20,072 bases of DNA from Bacteroidales bacterium. GTDB taxonomy: Bacteria > Bacteroidota > Bacteroidia > Bacteroidales > Paludibacteraceae. The stretch spans positions 1-20,072 of the forward strand of contig CAAFYY010000038.1 in assembly GCA_900767385.1 (NCBI GenBank). The letters run 5' to 3'. The notes below the pieces were generated by a model. It did not search any database. It was given only the letters and a program-made list of their open reading frames with translations, and was not told the origin of the DNA. Position 1 is the first letter of the stretch; each line of letters begins with the position of its first letter. Below, piece after piece: positions 1-7,700 of the stretch. The position numbers were made by a program, and so were the translations under genes.

Positions 1-815
1 CAAGAAATCTTACACTCTGGTACAGAGTGAGACAGTTTTCTACTTCCTTGTTTCAAAGGAGTCTGTAAAGGATAGCAGCCTGGGAGATCACCAATAGCAT
101 CCCCTACAGTCTTCTTCTTATCGACCTTATAGGTAGGTAGGATATTAGAATAAAAATCCCTAAGAATTTCCTGACGATTGTAATCTTTGAAATATTGTTT
201 GTTTAATCCTATAAGGATAACTCTATTTCTTTGCTGAGGGACACCATAATCACTTGTATCAAACACAGCAAAATCTCTCAGATTATCGATTATCTCGTAT
301 CCTTTTTGCTCAACGTCTCGTTTAATAAGGTCAGTAATCGGAGTTCCATCAGGCATTGCAGATAGCATTCCTGGCACATTTTCAAATACAAAGAAGTGCG
401 GCTGATAGTGTTCAACAACCTTCAAATAATACTCAAACAAATAGTTCTTATAATCTGTTTTAAGTTGTTCTTTGTTATGCGTTCGTCTTGCTAATGAATA
501 TGCTTGGCAAGGTGGACCTCCAATGATACCATGAATGGTTCTTCCGCTGACAATTCTGTCGAGACCAATGTTCTCTCCATAATCAGGGTCATTAAAGCCT
601 CCTATCAGTTCTTCAAACCTCTGCATATCAAATCGGATGACAGACTGGTCGACATCTGTAATGCCCCACTTGTCCTTCAGCCTCTTGCGAAGAGTGTCGA
701 CTGGTGCCTTTTCCCATTCAACAGATGCTACTGAATTGTAGAAACCAGACTGCAGAAAGCCATCCAAAAGGCCACCACAACCTGCAAACAAATCTATGAT
801 GTTACTTTTATTCAT
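1..815 (-). CDS. DNA cytosine-5 methyltransferase, second of tandem pair (3' end off window)
   Basis: I translated this frame by hand from the ATG at 815; it stays open for 271 codons to the left edge, so the C-terminus is missing. It is a class I SAM-dependent C5 methyltransferase. Visible motifs are motif I DLFAGCGG (residues 8-15), motif IV GGPPCQAYSLA (from residue 99) with catalytic Cys103, motif VI ENVP (145-148) and motif VIII QQRNR (194-198). The region between motifs I and IV is longer than in the neighbour and may hold a family-specific insert. The target recognition domain and motifs IX/X lie beyond the edge. The start overlaps the last 8 bases of the upstream methyltransferase gene, which implies translational coupling. 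It differs clearly in sequence from the neighbour, so it is not a recent duplication. Likely role: the second modification enzyme of an R-M system. Specificity cannot be read. Confidence 0.93.
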   Translation of the reverse strand, partial: MNKSNIIDLFAGCGGLLDGFLQSGFYNSVASVEWEKAPVDTLRKRLKDKWGITDVDQSVIRFDMQRFEELIGGFNDPDYGENIGLDRIVSGRTIHGIIGGPPCQAYSLARRTHNKEQLKTDYKNYLFEYYLKVVEHYQPHFFVFENVPGMLSAMPDGTPITDLIKRDVEQKGYEIIDNLRDFAVFDTSDYGVPQQRNRVILIGLNKQYFKDYNRQEILRDFYSNILPTYKVDKKKTVGDAIGDLPGCYPLQTPLKQGSRKLSHSVPECKIS

Positions 816-1893
816 CCTTCAGGTATTTCAATAATTGTTCAGCTACTGCCTGTCCCAACAGAGGAGGAACAGCATTTCCTACTTGTTTATATTGTTGCTG
901 TTTGTTTCCATAGAAGATGAAATCGTCTGGAAAGCTCTGTAATCTTGCATTTTCGCGAACAGAAGGAATTCTGTTCCATTTGTAGTGGAAATGGGTTCTG
1001 TGACCAGTATCAATGGTCAAAGAAGGTTTGTTGCTCGTATACCTATGCAAGCTTTCGTGGTATTTAAAATTCTTCGCCAAATCGCCTGGCAAATCGGTAT
1101 ATTTGCCTCCATCTGGAACTAAAGCAATGCTGTCAATCGTTTTTTGGGCATGTTTAGTAGGAGTATGATTGTATGCTTTGGTGGAATTCCTTCTCATTAA
1201 TCTCTGATAATCAGACTGAGGTTCTGTAGCATACTCTCTAACAGAATTAGGGTTATAGTCTTCATCTCCAAGCAAGCTGGAGAGATCAGAAATAGCGTCT
1301 TGGCAACTTACAAAATTCTCCTCTGTAAGTTTTGGTGATGGGTATTCAAATTTGACCTCAGACTTAAGTAGGCCAATAAAGACAGCACGCTTCCTGATTT
1401 GAGGAATACCATATTCAGGAGCATAAAGAACTTGTACATTCATTGTATAGCCCAACTGCTCAAAATCTTGGAAAATTCGTTCTTTAGCCTTGCCTCCATA
1501 AAGACTTAAAATGCTTGGTACGTTTTCAAGCAATACGGCTTTCGGTCTGAGCACCTCGGCTGTCTTAACCATCGCTGTGTACAAACCATTTCTTTTATCA
1601 TCTTCTTCACGCTTTCCTGCAAGAGAAAAGCCTTGACATGGAGGGCCTCCAATCAGAACATCTAGTCCATGTTCCTCTTCTTTGAGAAGGTCTACCAGAA
1701 CTTGAATATTATCTAAGTTGAAGAGGTCGAGTTTTAGTGCTTTAGCTCCATTATGATTCTTCTCAAAGGTCTTAAGGGCTGCATCGTCAAAGTCAACGCC
1801 AGCTAAGACTTTGTATCCAGCATCAATAAAACCTTTAGACAAGCCGCCAGCTCCACAGAACAGGTCGATTACATTGAATTGCTTTTCTTTCAT
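808..1893 (-). CDS. DNA cytosine-5 methyltransferase, first of tandem pair (complete)
   Basis: 361 aa, a normal length for a C5 methyltransferase. Motifs appear in canonical order: motif I DLFCGAGG (10-17), motif IV GGPPCQGFS (82-90) with catalytic Cys86, motif VI ENV (123-125), motif VIII QIRKR (165-169), motif IX-like RENARLQSFPDDF (313-325) and motif X QVGNAVPP (337-344). The stretch around residues 185-305 is the expected target recognition domain. The enzyme transfers a methyl group from SAM to C5 of cytosine in a specific DNA site. It begins 23 bp after a C-protein-sized regulator and overlaps the next methyltransferase gene, so the three are probably one transcript. Base composition looks AT-richer than the clp and sprA genes, consistent with transfer. 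A solitary Dcm-like role is possible, but a tandem pair plus regulator points to an R-M system. Confidence 0.96.
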   Translation of the reverse strand: MKEKQFNVIDLFCGAGGLSKGFIDAGYKVLAGVDFDDAALKTFEKNHNGAKALKLDLFNLDNIQVLVDLLKEEEHGLDVLIGGPPCQGFSLAGKREEDDKRNGLYTAMVKTAEVLRPKAVLLENVPSILSLYGGKAKERIFQDFEQLGYTMNVQVLYAPEYGIPQIRKRAVFIGLLKSEVKFEYPSPKLTEENFVSCQDAISDLSSLLGDEDYNPNSVREYATEPQSDYQRLMRRNSTKAYNHTPTKHAQKTIDSIALVPDGGKYTDLPGDLAKNFKYHESLHRYTSNKPSLTIDTGHRTHFHYKWNRIPSVRENARLQSFPDDFIFYGNKQQQYKQVGNAVPPLLGQAVAEQLLKYLKDE

Positions 1894-1916
1894 TTGTGAT
1901 TTATTTTTGATGTCTG

Positions 1917-2150
1917 TTAGTTCAGTTGTTCTATTTTCTTGAAGAGTTCGGAGAGGGAGAGGTTGAAGTAGTGGGCGATGCGCTCGAGGAGGTCGAGGGA
2001 GAGGTTGCGCTTGCCGTTCTCGATGTCGCTCATGTACTTACGGCCTATCTGGGCTTCGTTGGCCATGGTCTCCTGGGAGACGCCTTTGGCCTTGCGGAGC
2101 TCTACGATGACTCGTCCAAGTTTCTCTGCTGTTGTCATTGTTTTGAGCAT
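1917..2150 (-). CDS. XRE-family HTH regulator, putative R-M controller (C) protein
   Basis: 77 aa, essentially one Cro/C1-type helix-turn-helix domain, including the segment VSQETMANEAQIGRKYMSDI and then ENGKRNLSLDLLERIAHYF. Size and fold match the controller proteins of type II R-M systems, which bind operators next to their own gene and set the timing of methyltransferase and endonuclease expression. This is established for the family; the assignment here is inference from size and position. It lies directly upstream of two methyltransferase genes on the same strand. The start is taken at 2150 (MLKTM...). An internal ATG at 2138 would give a protein four residues shorter. Its coding strand looks less AT-rich than the downstream methyltransferase genes. 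It could instead be an unrelated XRE repressor. Confidence 0.85.
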   Translation of the reverse strand: MLKTMTTAEKLGRVIVELRKAKGVSQETMANEAQIGRKYMSDIENGKRNLSLDLLERIAHYFNLSLSELFKKIEQLN

Positions 2151-2182
2151 ATTTTCTGCGTTGCAGACTTACGGTTTTGTCC

Positions 2183-2209
2183 CCAATCGTACAACATCCA
2201 ATTTCGTAC
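2183..2209. promoter_or_regulatory. Direct repeat upstream of HTH gene, candidate operator
   Basis: On the plus strand CCAATCGTAC (2183-2192) is followed at 2198 by CCAATTTCGTAC (ending 2209). This is a pair of near-identical half-sites about 15-17 bp apart, 33-59 bp upstream of the HTH start codon. In the direction of that gene the copies read GTACGAAATTGG and GTACGATTGGGG. The second contains TACGATTG, one mismatch from the Bacteroidota -7 element TAnnTTTG, and no good -33 element is visible. A weak promoter overlapped by repeats is what an autoregulated C-protein operator would look like. This is inference only. Confidence 0.35.
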
Positions 2210-2296
2210 CTTCATGTTTTTTTACTCTGTTACCAACGTTTTCCTCAATCTGCAGCTACAACTGTAGGATGGAGGTGGCGACAGTCGAAATAGTTC

Positions 2297-2412
2297 TCGT
2301 TATGGTTAACGTTACCGTTCAATGCTTTGCATTGACTCTGCTTCCGTTCGGCTGAGTTCAAGCAAGCTTGACTCAGCTCTCACTTAACCGCAGAGTTATC
2401 AATTGTATAATG
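2297..2412. repeat. Short element A: shared ends with element B, two internal hairpins
   Basis: The element begins TCGTTATGGTTA (2297-2308) and ends GTATAATG (2405-2412). The same 12-mer and 8-mer bound the element at 4141-4213. Inside are two hairpins: CAATGC-TTT-GCATTG (2320-2334) and a 12-bp stem of GCTGAGTTCAAGC with GCTTGACTCAGC around an AA loop (2351-2377, one bulged T). No U-tract follows, so it does not look like a terminator. It lies between the leftward R-M genes and the rightward hypothetical gene. Its nature is unknown; a small non-coding repeat family is one possibility. Confidence 0.4.
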
Positions 2413-2774
2413 GAGATTGCTGAAAAAGATGACTTTTTTGGGGAGCGAGGGGAAGGACTGCTGTGGGGCTTTTCCGGGCGAAACGGTGCTTTTTGCGTGT
2501 TATAATTCACTGTGTATCAACTGTTGTATCAAAATCTTCAAGAAACTGAAAAATGTTGAAAACATTTCCTCTGCGGTTTGCGATTTTTTTCTTATCTTTG
2601 TATCAAACAACAGGAAAGACACCATTCATCTTTGTTTTGATGTTGGAAACGTTCTTTGAAAGACTATTATGGCAAAAGGTGCGAGAGACGATGGTTTTAT
2701 AACAATATGAACAGTTTCATTTTGTAACCCAAAGTAGCGAAAGCCACTAATAATTATAGTTATAGGACATCAAG
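2413..2774. other. Non-coding leader region upstream of hypothetical gene
   Basis: I see no convincing gene here. Open frames such as the one from 2417 to 2659 give cysteine-rich, low-complexity translations with no domain. A 13-codon frame at 2670-2711 is too short to judge. The only recognisable signal is the -7-like octamer listed separately. The AT-rich tail before 2775 contains AGGA about ten bases before the next start codon. Confidence 0.5.
2593..2600 (+). promoter_or_regulatory. Candidate Bacteroidota -7 element for the hypothetical gene
   Basis: TATCTTTG matches the consensus TAnnTTTG exactly. TTTG at 2577-2580 is only 12 bp upstream, shorter than the usual spacing of about 20 bp to the -33 element, so the upstream half is poor. 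A transcript starting near 2606 would have a leader of about 170 nt before the ATG at 2775. Confidence 0.45.
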
Positions 2775-3689
2775 ATGCGGCACCTTAACCTAAGCCCCAA
2801 CGCATTGTATCTCTTATGGGGCGATATAATAACCTATTTTATGCTCAAATTGCAGAAAAAATCGGCTTTAATGCCGTTGGGCACTATTCGTAAGTTGCCC
2901 ATTGCGTTTCAGCCTACGTTCTACTCTAAAGTAGTAGAGTGTACTAAAGGGGTGAACGAACCGATGTTAAACGACTCAATCGCCGTATTGGCAGATCAGG
3001 TCGCAGTGTTAAACCAAATTGTCGCTTCTGGCAGAAGTTCTGACGGGAAGACTGTAGAGAATGCGCTGCTGTATGTCCAGAAGTTCTGGACAAGCTTGCA
3101 CTTCGTCCTCAAGGGATACCAAAGGAGTACCTCCCAGAAGGATGCCGTGTTGGCTACGAAGGCGCTCGAGCTCTACAAGAATGTTCAAGGCAGGATGCTC
3201 CGAACGAATGCCCTTGATCAGCTGACAGCATTTATCAACAACATTGATAATGCTTGGAAGCCCGAGGATCTGGCCGGCACGTTTCTTGAGACGTGGAGAG
3301 CGCAATTGGTTGCTGTAGCCAACGATTATCAGCAGGTCTATGAGACCCGCGTGGACAACGGTGCGAGTCACATCTGTTTCTCCGAGAAGAAGGTTGAGGT
3401 CTTCGAGGCTTTCCATTTCTTCTACTTGAACCTCTATGTGGTGGTTGGACTGACAGGAGACCTTGCTTTGAGTAAGGTTCAGTCCGAGATCAACGAGTTG
3501 ATCATGATCTACACCACGATTGCGAAGAGCCGTGCGACTCGCATTGCGAATCAGAAACGGGGTCTTGGTGATGAGAGTCAGACGACGGAGCACCCTTCTG
3601 ATGACGAGGTCGCTGAGGAGACTGAAACGCCACCAACAGCCGAAGCCAGCGGTGAAGTTGGTGAAACCAAGATAGGCGAAAGAGCCTAG
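2775..3689 (+). CDS. Hypothetical protein, possibly DUF6261-like
   Basis: 304 aa with no enzymatic motif that I recognise. There is no clear signal peptide; a short hydrophobic stretch near residues 12-24 precedes a second Met (residue 23, position 2841) that could be the true start. I keep 2775 because AGGA lies at a suitable distance upstream. The middle (about 60-255) reads as a largely helical cytoplasmic domain. The tail (about 265-304) is rich in Glu, Thr, Ser and Pro and looks disordered. The layout recalls DUF6261 proteins, which are common single-copy or repeated hypotheticals in Bacteroidales, but that is recollection and weak. It stands alone: its own terminator follows, and repeat-rich non-coding DNA lies on both sides. 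Function unknown. Confidence 0.8.
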   Translation: MRHLNLSPNALYLLWGDIITYFMLKLQKKSALMPLGTIRKLPIAFQPTFYSKVVECTKGVNEPMLNDSIAVLADQVAVLNQIVASGRSSDGKTVENALLYVQKFWTSLHFVLKGYQRSTSQKDAVLATKALELYKNVQGRMLRTNALDQLTAFINNIDNAWKPEDLAGTFLETWRAQLVAVANDYQQVYETRVDNGASHICFSEKKVEVFEAFHFFYLNLYVVVGLTGDLALSKVQSEINELIMIYTTIAKSRATRIANQKRGLGDESQTTEHPSDDEVAEETETPPTAEASGEVGETKIGERA

Positions 3690-3712
3690 TTAGGTTTCTA
3701 TTCTTTTGGCAG

Positions 3713-3750
3713 CCCCAAGGAGTTCCCATTCCTTGGGGTTTTCTGTTTTT
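3713..3750 (+). terminator. Rho-independent terminator of hypothetical gene
   Basis: The stem is CCCCAAGGA (3713-3721) with TCCTTGGGG (3730-3738), a perfect 9 bp around an 8-nt loop. It is followed by TTTTCTGTTTTT. It starts 24 bp after the stop codon. Confidence 0.9.
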
Positions 3751-3779
3751 ATACAAAAGGCTTTTGTCGTGGCTTTGGA

Positions 3780-4139
3780 CGGGTGGACGCAAAAAGTTGT
3801 ATGTGTTACATGCTCTTTCATCCAAGTGGACGAAAGAGTTGTAAGACTTACATGGACTTTGAGTCAAGTGGACGAAGGAGTTGTAAGACTTACATGAACT
3901 TTGAGCCAAGTGGACGAAAGAGTTGCATGACTTGCATGAACTTTGAGTCAAGTGGACGAAAGGTGTTGCATGACTTGCATGAACTTTGAGCCATGTGGAC
4001 GAAAGGTGTTGCATGACTTACACGAACTTTGAGCCATGTGGACGAAAGGGGTTGCAAGACTTACATGAACTCTGAGTCAAGTGGACGAAAGGTGTTGCAT
4101 GACTTACATGAAGTTTGGTCCAAGTGGACGAAGGACAGT
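3780..4139. repeat. Tandem repeat array, 42/43-bp unit, about 8.5 copies
   Basis: The units start with CAAGTGGACGAAAG or a close variant and end with CTTTGAGT or CTTTGAGC. Borders are 3823-3864, 3865-3906 and 3907-3948 (42 bp each), then 3949-3991, 3992-4034, 4035-4077 and 4078-4120 (43 bp each). A degenerate unit lies in front (3780-3822) and a truncated one at the end (4121-4139). The 43-bp units carry GAAAGGTGTTG or GAAAGGGGTTG where the 42-bp ones have GAAAGAGTTG or GAAGGAGTTG. The core varies between TGTAAGACTTACA, a palindrome around one base (first two full units), and TTGCATGACTTGCATGA, a direct duplication. The mixed 42/43 length breaks any common reading frame, so the array is non-coding. 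It begins 30 bp after a terminator. Confidence 0.92.
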
Positions 4140-4140
4140 T

Positions 4141-4213
4141 TCGTTATGGTTACCGTTATCGTTAAGGTTAACGTTAACGTTGAAAACCTTTGCCTGCGGC
4201 GCAACGTATAATG
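4141..4213. repeat. Short element B: shared ends with element A
   Basis: It opens with TCGTTATGGTTA (4141-4152) and closes with GTATAATG (4206-4213), the same borders as the element at 2297-2412. The interior differs: alternating GTTA/CGTT motifs including AACGTTAACGTT, and AAGGTT...AACCTT, which can pair across them. A further AACCGTATAA just outside (4224-4233) is an imperfect inverted copy of the opening. It joins directly to the truncated last unit of the tandem array. Confidence 0.4.
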
Positions 4214-4284
4214 ACCATATAATTAACCGTATAATTTTTTCAACAATAACCGAGATCACAATCTAAAACCGATGCAAACCGAGC

Positions 4285-4462
4285 GCAATACAAAATAAAT
4301 CTTGTTTTATTTTTATTGCCGAGGTGCAGCTTGGTTTATCTAAAACCCTTTGAGAGATGCCTACCGAGGCATGCTGTTCTGTTGCCGGACAGCCTTTGTC
4401 TGCAAGCAGACAGTCTGCCCACCAACCGATCAGTACAATCATCGTTGATGCCTGTCTCTCAA
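4285..4462. other. Candidate structured RNA or DNA element, multi-branched fold
   Basis: An 8-bp closing helix, TTGAGAGA (4350-4357) with TCTCTCAA (4455-4462), encloses four consecutive hairpins. They are TGCCT/AGGCA (4358-4371), GCTGTTC/GGACAGC with one G-T pair (4373-4393), TGTCTGC/GCAGACA (4397-4412) and CAACCGAT/ATCGTTG with one bulged C (4423-4447). Upstream lie a further hairpin, GGTTT/AAACC (4333-4347), and a long stem of 14 pairs with one bulge (4285-4299 with 4306-4319). A 70-codon minus-strand frame (4263-4475) crosses it, but its translation matches no domain I know. I vaguely recall similar short translations recurring as small hypothetical proteins in Bacteroidales, which would fit a dispersed non-coding element. 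The strand is undetermined. Confidence 0.45.
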
Positions 4463-4495
4463 TGAAAAACCACAAAAAAAACGATAACTAATTTA

Positions 4496-4659
4496 GGCGA
4501 TGGGGATTTTATAGGCGATAGGGCGAGGAGGCGATGGGGCGATGAGGTGGGGTTAGGCGATATTGGGCGTAAGAGGCGATGAGGCGATAGGGCGATAGGG
4601 CGAGGAGGAAGCGCTGACTCCAGCCTTATCGCCTTGTCGCCTTTCGCCTTGTCGCCTTA
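4496..4659. repeat. GGCGA-rich array with inverted TCGCC arm
   Basis: Ten GGCGA motifs (first 4496, last 4599-4603), mostly as GGCGATAGG or GGCGATGAGG, are followed by a short linker and then four TCGCC motifs (4629-4656). The right arm can pair with the nearest part of the left array to give a long GC-rich hairpin around 4571-4659, with a loop at roughly 4608-4622. No long T-tract follows directly. It could act as a transcription stop between the island and the next promoter, or be a dispersed repeat. Confidence 0.7.
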
Positions 4660-4687
4660 AACCATAAGTAAAATTGTTGAGCCGTAA

Positions 4688-4720
4688 TTGTTATTATTTC
4701 ATATATTTAGTTTATTTTTG
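4688..4720 (+). promoter_or_regulatory. Bacteroidota-type promoter of the T9SS cargo gene
   Basis: The -7 element TATTTTTG (4713-4720) fits TAnnTTTG exactly. TTG at 4688-4690 lies 22 bp upstream and serves as a near-consensus -33 element. Transcription would start near 4727, giving a leader of about 20 nt before the ATG at 4749. Confidence 0.7.
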
Positions 4721-4748
4721 CAAAACAATTTAGATATGCATTTAGAAT

Positions 4749-7700
4749 ATGAAAAAGTTGTTCGCAATCATTTCACTACTCATCGTCGCCACAACCTTGA
4801 TGAGTCAAACCATCCTCACTCAAGGATTTGAGAGCGGTATGGGCGGATGGTGGTACTACTCCTCCAACACCGAAAACGAATACTACACCGGTACTATCCG
4901 CTACCGCACGTCAGCCCATACTGGCAACGAGTATTTTCAGTTCTCCAGTTATGTGCGGGCAACCGACTACAATCAATATCTCGTGTCCCCACGTTTTACC
5001 CTCACCGATGCGGCGTCTTTAGAGTTCTTCTGCATTGACACCGACGGACAGGGTGGCGAGTCATTAGACATCATGGTATCCACCACCGATAGCGCACTCA
5101 CCTCCTTTACCAACATCGCAACCAACATCACCCCAACCTCATCGTGGCAACGACACACCATCACCTTGCCAGCCAACACACGCTTCGTCTGTTTCCACTA
5201 TACCTCCGTTTTTGAATACATGACCGGTATTGACGACATCGTCATCAGCCAACTCTCCAGCACTCCGGAGATAGCGCTGTCTGCCGTCACCCCTCCCGAC
5301 TTCGTTACTACCAACACGCCGTTCGACATCGATGGCACAATCACCAACCTCAGCAGCACAACCATCACCTCGTTTGACGTCGCCTGCACCCTTCTCGGAC
5401 AGACCACTACCACCAGCATCAGCAACGTCAACATTCCTCTCAACACCACACACACCTTCTCCATCTCATTTCCTAATGGTGTCTCACAAGTGGGCAACCA
5501 CCCAGTTACCCTCACCGTCAGCAACCCTAACGGAGTGGCAGACAACACTGCCGACAACGCCCTCACCGACACCCTCAAAATCTGCGGCACCATCAGTGCT
5601 CTCCCCTACCACATCGGCTTTGAGAGCGGACTGGAGTGCTGGAGCACCTACAATGCCAACACCAGCAACCCCGTAGACATCGTTGGCGCAACCTCTGGAG
5701 ATGCCTACTTCCGCTTCAACAGTTGGTATGGTTCATCAAGCAACCTCCAGATGTTGATCTCTCCTGAGTGCTCTTTCACCGTCCCGACATCCATCTCATT
5801 CTATGCCAAAGACGTCAGGGGCTATGGCAACGAGAAAGTCGTTCTCTGCTACTCTACCACCGACGACGCTCCAACCAGTTTTCTCCCCTTCGGCGACACC
5901 ATCGTTGCACCATACTCCTGGAGCCGCTTCAGCACCATCGTGCCAACCAACGCCCACTACGTCGCCTTCAAATACATCACGACCAACGGCTACTATCTCG
6001 GCATCGACAACGTCTCCTTTGAAGCCGCTCCTACAACACCTGAGATAGAACTCACCCTCATACATGCCCCACGCAATGTGGGGGCCAACAACCCATTCAC
6101 TATCGACGGCGAGATCGTCAACCACAGCGCCGCCCCGCTCACCTCATTCGACGTCTCCTATACCGTCTATGGACAGACCACCACAAGCACCATAACAGGC
6201 ATCAACGTTGAGTACAACCACAGTCTCGCATTCAATTGTCCCGTACAGGCCACCGTCCCTATCGTAGGTCAACACACCATCACGCTCACCGTCAGCAACC
6301 CTAATGGTTCGGTCGACGACACCTCCGACAACACCCTCACCACCCTCGTCGACGTCTACAACACAGCCAACACCGTGCGCCGCAAGGTACTCTTTGAGCA
6401 CTTCTCCACTGCAGGCTGCCCCAACTGTATCGATGGCCATGCGAACATTGAGGAGAACATCGCAGGCTACGAAGACGACATCATCTGGGTGACCCACCAC
6501 GTCGGCTATTACACCGACCGTCTCACTATCTCGGAGAGCTCCACCTTCATTGATTTCTTCAACGACAGAGGAGGCTCCTACGCCCCAGCTTGCATGCTCG
6601 ATCGCACCTATTTCGGCGAATACAACTTCACCCACGGCACAGGCACGCCGAAGGGTCCGCTCTTCTTCCCTTGGCACAACCTCAACGAAGGATTCGACCT
6701 CGCCACCACCATCCCAGCCTATGTCACTGTCCAGTTTGACGATGTAGTCTACGATAGTGTCTCACGACAACTCACCTTCACCGTAGACGGCACCATCCTC
6801 GACCAACTCGACATCCAAGACCCACGCCTCAACATCTGGCTCCTTGAAGACGGCATCCTCGGCGACGGCGCCCAAGGTCCTGGTCATGGTCCAGTCCAAT
6901 CAAACGCAGGCACCAACTTCGTCCACAACCACGTCATCCGTCAGATGGTCAATGCCAACGTCTGGGGCGATGGAGGCATCATCACCAATGTTCAGGGTGC
7001 CACCTACTCCCATACGGACACCATCACCATCAGCAACGAGTTCGTTGCCTCACAATGCTACCTCGTAGCCTTTGTCAGCGAGGGCAACCACAGCGATATC
7101 AACAACTGCCGCGTCTACAACGCCGAGAAGACTGCCAAGCTGATGACCTATACCCAGAGCCTCGGCATCACCTACAACAGTCGACGCATCACCTCGGGCG
7201 ACACGATACGCCTCACCGTCCACGCCAACGAACAGTCGGACCTCTATCTCGGCTATAGCAACCAAGGTAACACCGACATTACACTGTCCGTAACAAAGAC
7301 GGAGGAACAGATCGTGCCAGGCACCGTCACCTCCTTTACCCTCGGCGGCATACAATACACAACCAACACCGCCTCCAACATTCCGTTGGCAGCCCACACC
7401 ACCGTGCCTGAGACCGACTACAGCAACGCCCTCCGTCTCTCCTTCTTCTCTCCAGGAGCTGGCGAGTCGCTGCTTCGCTACACTGTGGCCAACGAGAGCA
7501 ATCCGTCGGAGACAATCACATTATATGTGAAGTATCTGTCCACGGTTGACATCGACATTGCCACCGACAACCTCTCACTCATTGTCTATCCTAACCCAGC
7601 CACCGATATTCTCTACCTCAACGAGGAGTTTGTCGGCTGCCACTACGCCGTCTACTCGCTCAACGGCCAACGGGTACTCTTCGGCAAGACGGCTGGCAAC

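Noticed and set aside
11..31. Inverted repeat CACTCTG-GTA-CAGAGTG
   Set aside because: It lies inside the second methyltransferase coding sequence; a 7-bp arm inside a gene is weak evidence for a site.
1926..2355. Plus-strand frames opposite the HTH gene (113 and 125 codons)
   Set aside because: They are antisense to a well-supported HTH gene, with compositionally biased translations and no recognisable domain.
2351..2377. Hairpin as a transcription terminator
   Set aside because: No T-tract follows on either strand and it lies between divergently transcribed genes, where no transcript needs to end.
2417..2659. 80-codon plus-strand frame upstream of the hypothetical gene
   Set aside because: It has a Cys/Phe-rich translation without a domain, no promoter or ribosome-binding signal in front, and it overlaps the candidate promoter of the next gene.
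3502..4014. Minus-strand 170-codon frame with 14-residue repeats (FVHLTQSSCKSYNS type)
   Set aside because: It is a by-product of the tandem DNA array: the unit length changes to 43 bp, the frame continues antisense into a real gene, and no start signal or domain is seen.
4263..4475. 70-codon minus-strand frame as a protein gene
   Set aside because: It coincides with the multi-hairpin element, whose base-pairing explains the sequence better; the translation has no domain I can name.
3780..4660. CRISPR array
   Set aside because: The repeats are directly abutting or overlapping with no unique spacers, and no cas genes are present.
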